From positions 1-64,000 of the forward strand of contig JANYAR010000001.1 of assembly GCA_025361185.1 (NCBI GenBank): a DNA stretch of 64,000 bases, given 5' to 3'. Position numbers and translations under genes: made by a program. Origin of the DNA: Alphaproteobacteria bacterium. Its GTDB lineage: Bacteria; Pseudomonadota; Alphaproteobacteria; Micropepsales; Micropepsaceae. Positions 47,504 through 55,517 of this stretch are shown piece by piece. The notes under the pieces are model-generated. The model searched no databases and was not told the DNA's origin. It saw only the letters and a list, made by a program, of their open reading frames with translations. Within the stretch, counting starts at the first letter, position 1. Every line of letters starts with the position of its first letter.

Positions 47504-48757
47504 ATGACTGGCAAAGCTTACGTCGTAGGTGCGGGCTTGGCGGGCCTGTCCGCCGCCACCATCCTGGCGGCGCGCGGCGCCGCCGTCACCGTGATCGAGG
47601 CGGCAGGACAGGCCGGTGGACGCTGCCGGTCCTATTTCGATGCCGCCATTGGCGGGGTGATCGACAATGGCAATCACTTGGTGCTTTCGGGGAACCGGGC
47701 GGTTCATGATTATCTGGCGCGCATCGGCGCGCACGACGCTCTGGCCGGCCCGCCGCGCGCCGAATTCGCTTTTGTGGACCTGCGCGATGGCCTTCGTTGG
47801 ACGCTGCGGCCCAATGAAGGCCGCGTGCCCTACTGGATAACACGCGCGTCACGCCGGGTGCCGGGCACAAAGGCGTCCGATTATGCCAAATATGCGCCCC
47901 TGCTGTGGGCGGACAAGAAAACAAGCATCGGCGACAGGATCGCCGATCGGGGCCCCTTGTGGGAAAGACTGATGCGACCCTTTCTGCTGGCCGCACTCAA
48001 TACAGAACCGGAACAATCGTCCGCGGCGTTGGCTGGCGCCGTATTGCGCGAGACTCTGGCCAAGGGCGGGCGGTTCTACCGCCCGCGCATCGCCCATCCC
48101 ACATTGGCCGCCGCCTTTGTCGATCCCGCGCTCCAATTGCTCAGCGGCAAGAACGCATCCTTGCTGATGGGAACGCGCCTACGCGGCCTGACATTCAATG
48201 GCCGTCTTGCGATGGCTCTCAACACCGGGGAGGCGACCTTGCCGGTTTCCTCAGGTGATGTGGTGGTTCTGGCGGTGCCGCCCTGGGCCGCCGCCGACCT
48301 GATTGCCGGCCTTGTCGTGCCCAATGATTTTCGCGCCATCGTCAATGCCCATTTCAAGATGCCGGCGCCTGCCGGCATTCCGCCCATTCTGGGCGTGATT
48401 GGCGGGACCGCGGAGTGGATATTTTCCTTCCATGACCGCATCTCGGTCACGGTGTCGGGGGCGGACGCCATCGTCGACCAGGACCGCGAGGATCTTGCCA
48501 CGCGGATCTGGGCCGATGTCGCCAAGGCGCTGGGTATCACGGCCCCCATGCCGGCGTGGCAGATCGTCAAGGAAAAGCGCGCCACCTTCGCCGCCACGCC
48601 CGCCCAGGATGCCCGCCGCCCGGCGGCCAAAACGCAATGGCGCAACCTGTTTTTGGCGGGCGACTGGACCCAGACGGGCTTGCCGGCAACCATCGAAGGG
48701 GCGTTGCGCTCCGGCGAAGTGGCCGCGGCTTTGGCGTGCCGCCATCTATCTCTATAG
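47504..48757 (+). CDS. hpnE: Hydroxysqualene dehydroxylase HpnE (FAD)
   Basis: MTGKAYVVGAGLAGLSAATILAARGAAVTVIEAAGQAGGRCRSY; C-term LFLAGDWTQTGLPATIEGALRSGEVAAAL. Confidence 0.94.
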   Translation: MTGKAYVVGAGLAGLSAATILAARGAAVTVIEAAGQAGGRCRSYFDAAIGGVIDNGNHLVLSGNRAVHDYLARIGAHDALAGPPRAEFAFVDLRDGLRWTLRPNEGRVPYWITRASRRVPGTKASDYAKYAPLLWADKKTSIGDRIADRGPLWERLMRPFLLAALNTEPEQSSAALAGAVLRETLAKGGRFYRPRIAHPTLAAAFVDPALQLLSGKNASLLMGTRLRGLTFNGRLAMALNTGEATLPVSSGDVVVLAVPPWAAADLIAGLVVPNDFRAIVNAHFKMPAPAGIPPILGVIGGTAEWIFSFHDRISVTVSGADAIVDQDREDLATRIWADVAKALGITAPMPAWQIVKEKRATFAATPAQDARRPAAKTQWRNLFLAGDWTQTGLPATIEGALRSGEVAAALACRHLSL

Positions 48758-48764
48758 TGGCGTG

Positions 48765-50708
48765 ATGAACCAGCTGAACCCCGGCGAATTCAGCGCCCCT
48801 CCCTTGGATGAGGTTGAAGGCGCGATCCGCGCCGCCACCGACGCCATCCTGTCCCAGCAGAAGCCCGACGGCCACTGGGTCTATGAGCTGGAGGCCGACG
48901 CCACCATTCCGGCGGAATATGTGCTTTTGGTGCATTACCTGGCGGAAGAGCCCGACCTGGAGCTGGAGCGCAAGATCGGCGTCTATCTGCGCCGCATCCA
49001 GGGCGCCCATGGCGGCTGGCCGCTCTATCATGACGGCGCCTTCGACATTTCCGCGACGGTGAAAGCCTATTTCGCCCTCAAGATGATTGGCGACGACATT
49101 GACACGCCGCACATGGCGCGGGCCCGCGAAGAAATCCGCAAGCGTGGCGGCGCCATCAAGGCCAATGTCTTCACCCGCATTCTTCTGGCGCTGTATGGCC
49201 AAACCAGTTGGTCAAATGTGCCCACCGTGCCGGTGGAGCTGATCCTGCTGCCGCGCTGGTTCCCGGTGCATCTGTCCAAGATGAGCTATTGGGCTCGTAC
49301 CGTGATCGTGCCGCTGCTGGTGCTGGCGGCGAAAAAGCCGCTGGCACGTAACCCGCGCGGCGTGCATATCCCCGAACTGTTTGTGGCCGGCGTGCCCGCC
49401 GCCTCGCCGCGCGCGCCGCATCAGAGCGCTGGCTGGTCGGCTTTCTTTGCCGTCCTGGACAGGATTTTGAAACTTGTACCCTGGCCCAGGGGCCTGCGGG
49501 CGCGTGCGATTGAAAAGTGCTGCGCCTGGACCACTGAGAGGCTGAACGGCGAAGACGGGCTGGGCGCGATCTATCCCGCCATGGCCAACAGCGTGATGAT
49601 GTATGATGTGCTGGGTTATCCGCCCACTCATCCCGACCGCGCCATCGCCCGCAAATCGGTGGAAAATCTGCTGGTGGTCAAGGATGCGGAAGCCTATTGC
49701 CAGCCCTGCTTTTCGCCCGTTTGGGACACCGCCCTGGTGGCGCATGCGCTGCTGGAGACCAAGGAGGCGCGTGCCGAGGCCGCCGTGGCGCGCGCCCTGG
49801 AATGGCTGAGGCCCCTGCAAGTGCTGGACGTGAAAGGCGACTGGGCCGAGGAAAAGCCCGATGTCCGCCCCGGCGGCTGGGCCTTTCAGTATCGCAACGA
49901 TTATTATCCCGATCTCGATGACACCGCAGTCGTGGTGATGGCGATGGACCGCGCCAAGGAACGCGGCGCCTACAAGGAGGCAATCGCCCGTGGCGCAGAA
50001 TGGGTAGAAGGCCTGCAAAGCCGTGACGGCGGTTGGGGCGCCTTCGATGCCGACAACAGCTATACTTATCTGAACAACATTCCCTTCGCCGATCATGGCG
50101 CGCTGCTCGACCCGCCCACCGAAGATGTGTCGGGGCGCTGCGTCGGCATGATGGCGCAACTGGGCGCGAAAACTGACGATCCGCGCCTGAAGGCAGGCAT
50201 CGATTATCTGATCCGCACCCAGCGCGAGGATGGAAGCTGGTGGGGCCGCTGGGGCGTCAACTATGTCTATGGCACCTGGTCGGCCCTGGCGGGCCTGAAC
50301 GGCGCGGGCCTGGTGGCGGACCATCCCACCATGAAACGCGGCGCCGATTGGCTGGCGGCGATCCAGAATCCCGATGGCGGTTGGGGCGAGAATTGCAACA
50401 GCTACAGGCTGGACTACAAAGGTTATGAGCCCGCGCCTTCCACCGCATCACAGACCGCCTGGGCGCTGCTGGGCCTGATGGCGGCGGGCGCGGTAGATCA
50501 TCCGGCGGTGGCGCGCGGCATCAATTATCTTAAGGCCACGCAAGAAGCCGACGGTTTGTGGAGCCAGGCCCATTACACCGGCGGCGGTTTCCCGCGCGTG
50601 TTCTACCTGAACTATCATGGCTATCCGAAATTCTTCCCGCTCTGGGCCCTGGCGCGCTACCGCAATCTGAAGACCGGCAATTCGCGGCGGGTCGAGTACG
50701 GGCTGTGA
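48765..50708 (+). CDS. shc: Squalene-hopene cyclase
   Basis: QW repeats and DLDDTAVVVMA (DxDD); DGSWWGRWGVNYVYGTWSALAGLNGAG; ~647 aa. Confidence 0.97.
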   Translation: MNQLNPGEFSAPPLDEVEGAIRAATDAILSQQKPDGHWVYELEADATIPAEYVLLVHYLAEEPDLELERKIGVYLRRIQGAHGGWPLYHDGAFDISATVKAYFALKMIGDDIDTPHMARAREEIRKRGGAIKANVFTRILLALYGQTSWSNVPTVPVELILLPRWFPVHLSKMSYWARTVIVPLLVLAAKKPLARNPRGVHIPELFVAGVPAASPRAPHQSAGWSAFFAVLDRILKLVPWPRGLRARAIEKCCAWTTERLNGEDGLGAIYPAMANSVMMYDVLGYPPTHPDRAIARKSVENLLVVKDAEAYCQPCFSPVWDTALVAHALLETKEARAEAAVARALEWLRPLQVLDVKGDWAEEKPDVRPGGWAFQYRNDYYPDLDDTAVVVMAMDRAKERGAYKEAIARGAEWVEGLQSRDGGWGAFDADNSYTYLNNIPFADHGALLDPPTEDVSGRCVGMMAQLGAKTDDPRLKAGIDYLIRTQREDGSWWGRWGVNYVYGTWSALAGLNGAGLVADHPTMKRGADWLAAIQNPDGGWGENCNSYRLDYKGYEPAPSTASQTAWALLGLMAAGAVDHPAVARGINYLKATQEADGLWSQAHYTGGGFPRVFYLNYHGYPKFFPLWALARYRNLKTGNSRRVEYGL

Positions 50709-50718
50709 GAGCGCATCC

Positions 50719-51381
50719 GTGACCATTCTCGCCGTCACAGGCTTGGCGAAGGAAGCCGAGATGGCCGGCGTCGCCGGGGTGGTGGCGGTGGCCGGCGGCG
50801 GCGACGCGGATGGTCTGGCGCAAAAACTCAACGCCCTGCATGGCGATATCCGCGGGGTGATCTCCATCGGCCTGGCGGGCGCCTTGTCGCCACTCCTGCA
50901 GGTCGGCCATGTGGTGATCGCCGACCAGATCATGACCGGCGCCGAGATATGGGACTGCCACGAAACCTGGCGTGTGCGGCTGACATCGCGCCTGCCTTAC
51001 GCCCACCAGGGGCAGATATTCGGCAGCGATGTGATCATCGACAAAGCGGATACCAAGTCCGCCCTGCATGCCGCCACCGGCGCCCTGGCGGTGGATATGG
51101 AAAGCCAGGTGGCGGCCCGCTTTGCCGCCTCTCGCAATGTGCCGCTGGCGGCCTTGCGGGTGATTTCCGACGACGCGACCCATGTGCTGCCGCCCGCGGC
51201 CCTGGTGGCGATGAAGCCGGATGGCGGCATCGCCATCGGCAGGGTGCTGGGGTCGCTGCTGCGCAAGCCGGGGCAAGTGCCGGCGCTGATCCGCACGGCG
51301 CGGACCTCGAACAAGGCGTTTGCGGAATTACTCCGCTGCCTCAATCTCTGTGGTGTTGGAATTGCCGGCCTTGATCTGTGA
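50719..51381 (+). CDS. hpnG: Hopanoid-associated phosphorylase HpnG; GTG start
   Basis: TILAVTGLAKEAEMAGV, GVISIGLAGALSPLLQVGHVVIADQI, AVDMESQVAARFA. Confidence 0.9.
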   Translation: MTILAVTGLAKEAEMAGVAGVVAVAGGGDADGLAQKLNALHGDIRGVISIGLAGALSPLLQVGHVVIADQIMTGAEIWDCHETWRVRLTSRLPYAHQGQIFGSDVIIDKADTKSALHAATGALAVDMESQVAARFAASRNVPLAALRVISDDATHVLPPAALVAMKPDGGIAIGRVLGSLLRKPGQVPALIRTARTSNKAFAELLRCLNLCGVGIAGLDL

Positions 51382-52473
51382 CATCTTGTGCTCGACATGA
51401 CGCGAGAAGGTGAACTCGGCCGGACGCTGCTTTGACAGGTCGATCTCCGGCGCCATCGGGCCTTCGGTCTTCACGCCGCGCATCAGGATCGGCAACATCT
51501 TGAGCGGATGTTTGATGGCGTCGGTGGCCGCCGTGCCTTCGAAGCCGCAATGCACCATGCAGTTGGCGCATTTCTCGTACTTGCCGACGCCGTATTTCTC
51601 CCACTCAGTGCCTTCCATCAGCTCCTTGAAGGTCGCGGCATAGCCTTCGCCGAGCAGGTAGCAGGGCTTCTGCCAGCCGAACACGGTGAGCAGCGGCATG
51701 GACCAGGGGGTGCATTCATAGGTCTGATTGCCGGCCAGGAAGTCCATGAACAGGCTGGAATTGGTGAATTCCCAGTCCTTGCCGCCATGGCCGCGGGCCA
51801 GAATATCGCGGAACATTTTCTTGGTGCGCTCGCGGTTGAGGAAATGCTGCTGGTCGGGCGCGCGTTCATAGGCATAGCCGGGCGACACGGTCATGCCGTC
51901 CACGCCCATCGCCATCATTTCGTCGAAGAACTTTGCGGTGCGCTCCGGGTCTGTACCATCAAAAAGGGTGCAGTTGATCTGGGTGCGGAAGCCCTTGGAC
52001 TTGGCCAGCTTGATGGCGGCAATAGCGCGGTCATAGGTGCCGTCCTGGCACACCGACTTGTCGTGCATCCCCTTGTCGCCGTCCAGATGGATGGACCAGG
52101 TGAAATTGGGATGCGGCTTGTACTGGTCGATCTTCTTGGCCAGCAGCAGCGCGTTGGTGCACAGGATGACGAACTTGTCGCGCGCGATATAGCCTTCCAC
52201 GATCTTGGCCATGTCGCGGTGGAGCAGGGGCTCGCCGCCGGCGATGGAGACGGCGGGCGCGCCGCACTCATCGATCGCATCCATGCACTGCTGATAGGCC
52301 ATGCGCTGGTTCAGGATCTCGTCGGGATAATCGATCTTGCCGCAGCCGGCGCAGGCCAGGTTGCAGCGGAACAGCGGTTCCAGCATCAGCACCAGCGGGT
52401 ACTTCTTGCCCGAGAGTTGTTTCTTGACGACATAGGCGCCGATCTTGGCGGCCTGGCGCAGCGGAAGTCCCAT
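51328..52473 (-). CDS. hpnH: Adenosylhopane synthase-type radical SAM protein HpnH
   Basis: MLEPLFRCNLACAGCGKIDYP (CxxxCxxC), SIAGGEPLLHRDM; SPASM-like C-term. Confidence 0.95.
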   Translation of the reverse strand: MGLPLRQAAKIGAYVVKKQLSGKKYPLVLMLEPLFRCNLACAGCGKIDYPDEILNQRMAYQQCMDAIDECGAPAVSIAGGEPLLHRDMAKIVEGYIARDKFVILCTNALLLAKKIDQYKPHPNFTWSIHLDGDKGMHDKSVCQDGTYDRAIAAIKLAKSKGFRTQINCTLFDGTDPERTAKFFDEMMAMGVDGMTVSPGYAYERAPDQQHFLNRERTKKMFRDILARGHGGKDWEFTNSSLFMDFLAGNQTYECTPWSMPLLTVFGWQKPCYLLGEGYAATFKELMEGTEWEKYGVGKYEKCANCMVHCGFEGTAATDAIKHPLKMLPILMRGVKTEGPMAPEIDLSKQRPAEFTFSRHVEHKMSQIKAGNSNTTEIEAAE

Positions 52474-52476
52474 GGC

Positions 52477-53400
52477 TTAAGCCCTCAACTCGGCGGGAAG
52501 CCGGAACTCGATATGTTCCTTCTTGCCGTCCATCTGTTCCACTTCCACGTCTTCGATGCGGCCCAACGCCTCGATGACATGCTTGACCAGTTCTTCCGGG
52601 GCGGATGCGCCGGCGGTCAATCCCACCACCTGCTTGCCGCGCACCCATTCGGATTTCAGTTCGCTGCCGTCATTGATCAGATAGGAAGGCACGCCTTCCT
52701 CGATGCCGATCTCGCGCAGGCGATTGGAGTTGGAACTGTTGGCCGCGCCCACAACCAGGATGACGTCGGCGATCTTGGCCAGTTCGCGCACCGAAGTCTG
52801 GCGGTTCTGGGTGGCGTAGCAGATGTCGCTGGTTTCCGGGCCGACGATATCGGAGAAGCGCTTCTTCAGCGCCACGATGATGCCCTTGGTGTCGTCGATG
52901 GAAAGCGTGGTCTGGGTGATATAGGCAACGGGTGTGGCGGGCGGAATGGTCATCTCCGCGACATCGGCTTCGTTCTGCACCAGGGTCACCGGCGCGCCGA
53001 CCTGGCCCATGGTGCCTTCCACTTCGGGATGGCCGGCATGGCCGATCAGGATCAAGGTGCGGCCATGGGCGACGTATCGCTTGCCCTGATTGTGCACCTT
53101 GGAGACCAGCGGGCAGGTGGCATCCAGCACCGGCAACCCGCGGTCCTGCGCGGTCTTCACCACCGACTGGGGCACGCCATGGGCGCTGAACACGGTGACG
53201 GCGCCCTCGGGCACTTCGTCCAGTTCCTCGACAAAGCGCGCGCCCTTGTTCTTGAGCGTGTCCACGACATGCTTGTTGTGTACGATCTCATGGCGCACAT
53301 AGACCGGCTCGCCATACTTATCGAGCGCCTTTTCCACGATATCGATGGCGCGCACGACTCCGGCACAGAAGCCGCGCGGCTGGGCAAGAATGACTCGCAT
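52477..53400 (-). CDS. ispH: 4-hydroxy-3-methylbut-2-enyl diphosphate reductase
   Basis: [56 protein letters not shown]. Confidence 0.97.
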   Translation of the reverse strand: MRVILAQPRGFCAGVVRAIDIVEKALDKYGEPVYVRHEIVHNKHVVDTLKNKGARFVEELDEVPEGAVTVFSAHGVPQSVVKTAQDRGLPVLDATCPLVSKVHNQGKRYVAHGRTLILIGHAGHPEVEGTMGQVGAPVTLVQNEADVAEMTIPPATPVAYITQTTLSIDDTKGIIVALKKRFSDIVGPETSDICYATQNRQTSVRELAKIADVILVVGAANSSNSNRLREIGIEEGVPSYLINDGSELKSEWVRGKQVVGLTAGASAPEELVKHVIEALGRIEDVEVEQMDGKKEHIEFRLPAELRA

Positions 53401-53723
53401 GTCGGTCCCTGATCCGGCTCCTTCGCCCGGCTATAAGAAAATCTGGCCGCCTCCGGCCAGCTCCTATCCCGGCAAGACCCGGTATAGCGGCGCTGCAACA
53501 TAGCTATTTTCCCCTTTCGGCATAGGGGGTGCAACCCCTTACCCTGCATGGGTAACGCGCCTGGGCGGCAGGGGCTGGAAAAGGCCTGTAAAATGTATGG
53601 GGAACTGGCAGAAAAGCGGCTGGCAAGACGGGCAGTTTCGGGGCTAAAAACGATCCATGAAAGCTTGGCTTGCGGGCTGGCCGGGGGGCCAAACGGCCCC
53701 AGGCGGTCGAAAGATGGGGCGCT

Positions 53724-54677
53724 ATGTCCGATAATTTGCACGGGGCGGTGAAACCGCCTCAGGGGCGAGCCGTGGATACGGTTCAGCTCCCACCTGACTA
53801 TTTGAATGGGGCCATTGCGGCTAGCGCCAAGCTGGTGGACGCCACGCTCGACGCCGTGCTGCCCCAGCCGGCAGGCAGGCAGGCCCGGGTCCAGGAGGCC
53901 ATGCGCTACGCCGTCATGGCGGGGGGCAAGCGCCTGCGGCCCTTCCTGGTGCGGCATTCGGCCCGTCTGTTTGGGGTCGATGATTCGCGGTCCTTGCGGG
54001 TAGGGGCTGCGATCGAGGCGCTGCATACTTACAGCCTGGTGCATGACGATTTGCCCTGCATGGACGATGATGATCTTCGCCGAGGCCGTCCCACCACCCA
54101 CATCGCCTTTGACGAGATGACGGCGGTCTTGGCCGGCGATGCGCTCTTGACCATCGCGTTTGAGATACTGGCCGATGCCCGCACCCATCCATCCGCCGAT
54201 GTGCGCTGCGCGCTGATTGCCAGGCTGGCGGACGCCAGCGGGCATTCGGGCATGATCGGCGGCCAGATCATCGACATGCTGGCCGATAAGAATTTCGGCG
54301 TCGACGACGTGATCGACCTGCAGCGGCGCAAGACCGGCCAGTTGTTTGAGTTCTCCTGCGAGGCCGGCCCTATCCTGGGCCAGGCGGCGGCGGATGACCG
54401 CGCCGGGCTCAAGGCCTATGCGCAGGATATAGGCGTGGTGTTCCAGATCACCGACGATCTGCTGGATGTCACCAGCACTGCCGAAAAGACCGGCAAGGCC
54501 GTGGGCAAGGATGCCGACATGGGCAAGCAAACGCTGGTGACCCTGCTGGGCGTGGAGGGCGCGCGCGCGGAAGCTCAGAAACGCGCCAGACGCGCGGTGG
54601 ACGCTTTGGGCTCCTATGCGGCGCAGGCGCCGGAACTATCGGCGCTGCCGTTCTTTTTACTGGATCGGGACAGTTGA
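53724..54677 (+). CDS. ispA: Polyprenyl (farnesyl) diphosphate synthase
   Basis: MAGGKRLRPFLV, LVHDDLPCMDDDDLRRGRPTTH (FARM), FQITDDLLDVT (SARM). Confidence 0.9.
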   Translation: MSDNLHGAVKPPQGRAVDTVQLPPDYLNGAIAASAKLVDATLDAVLPQPAGRQARVQEAMRYAVMAGGKRLRPFLVRHSARLFGVDDSRSLRVGAAIEALHTYSLVHDDLPCMDDDDLRRGRPTTHIAFDEMTAVLAGDALLTIAFEILADARTHPSADVRCALIARLADASGHSGMIGGQIIDMLADKNFGVDDVIDLQRRKTGQLFEFSCEAGPILGQAAADDRAGLKAYAQDIGVVFQITDDLLDVTSTAEKTGKAVGKDADMGKQTLVTLLGVEGARAEAQKRARRAVDALGSYAAQAPELSALPFFLLDRDS

Positions 54678-54761
54678 TGCCCGTGAAAGGCCGGATTTTC
54701 GCCGCCTTGTTCGGGTACCATTCATATTGCCTGCCCTATACAGGGGCATAAGGAGTTTTCC

Positions 54762-55382
54762 ATGCGTCGTGTTGCGAGCTCTGTATTTCTGGCCTGGATG
54801 CTGGCGGCCGCCCCGGCCGTGGCCGTCATCGCCGCTTCGCCTGCACAGGCGCAGGCTGCTGATCCCGCAGTGGTCCAGGTGCAGGGCTTTTATGACGTTC
54901 TGGTGGCGTCCATGAAGTCGGGCGGGACGCCCAAGTCGCGCTACGAGAAATTGAAGCCGGTGGTGGATAAGGCTTTCGATCTTTCCGCCATGACCGCGAC
55001 CGCCGTGGGTCCGGGCTGGGCGGCGCTACCCGACGCCGACAAGAAGGCGCTGATCGATGCGTTCAGCCGCATGACCATCGCCAACTATGCCAAGAATTTC
55101 GATTCCTATGGCGGCGAGAAATTCACCGTGGAGCCGGCATCCATCGCGCGCGGCAACGATCATTTCGTCAAGAGCAGCATGAAGACCGCCAAGGAAACCA
55201 TCGCCTTCAACTACCGCATGCACCAGGTGGGATCGGACTGGAAGATCACGGATGTCTATCTGGCGGGCAATATCAGTCAGATGGCGCAGAAGCGGTCCGA
55301 TTTTGCCGCGTCTTTTGCCTCTGGCGGCGCGCAAGGGTTGATCAAGCAGATCAACGCGCTGACGGATAAGATGCTGAGCTAG
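54762..55382 (+). CDS. hpnM: HpnM, MlaC/Ttg2D-like periplasmic protein
   Basis: Signal peptide; QVQGFYDVLVASMKSGGTPKSRYEKLKPVVDKAFDLSAM...; context with hpnN. Confidence 0.88.
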   Translation: MRRVASSVFLAWMLAAAPAVAVIAASPAQAQAADPAVVQVQGFYDVLVASMKSGGTPKSRYEKLKPVVDKAFDLSAMTATAVGPGWAALPDADKKALIDAFSRMTIANYAKNFDSYGGEKFTVEPASIARGNDHFVKSSMKTAKETIAFNYRMHQVGSDWKITDVYLAGNISQMAQKRSDFAASFASGGAQGLIKQINALTDKMLS

Positions 55383-55474
55383 GACTGAGCCCGGCCCGCT
55401 TGGCGGGCGTTCGGCCGGAAACATGTTTCCAGAGGCTGGGATGGAGGCACTGCCGCGCGGCTTCGCCGCTTGGC

Positions 55475-55507
55475 GTTCGCCGGGCGAAACCTCCCCCGGA
55501 GGTTTCG
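55475..55507. repeat. Double palindrome, copy 2 of shared intergenic element
   Basis: GTTCGCC-G-GGCGAA followed by CGAAACCTCC-CCC-GGAGGTTTCG (10-bp stem, 3-nt loop) in convergent gap hpnM/hpnN. Confidence 0.65.
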
Positions 55508-55517
55508 CTGATCCGGC

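Noticed and set aside
51508-53412. 634-aa + strand ORF
   Set aside because: Antisense shadow of hpnH and ispH; low-complexity His/Gly/Ala-rich translation without recognisable domains.
53401-53723. GC-rich gap between ispH and ispA with small hairpins (CTGGCCG-CCTC-CGGCCAG), considered as a riboswitch
   Set aside because: No recognisable aptamer core; most likely a divergent promoter region with incidental hairpins.
53157-54530. 457-aa - strand ORF
   Set aside because: Antisense to ispA and then reads an alternate frame of ispH; not a real fusion.
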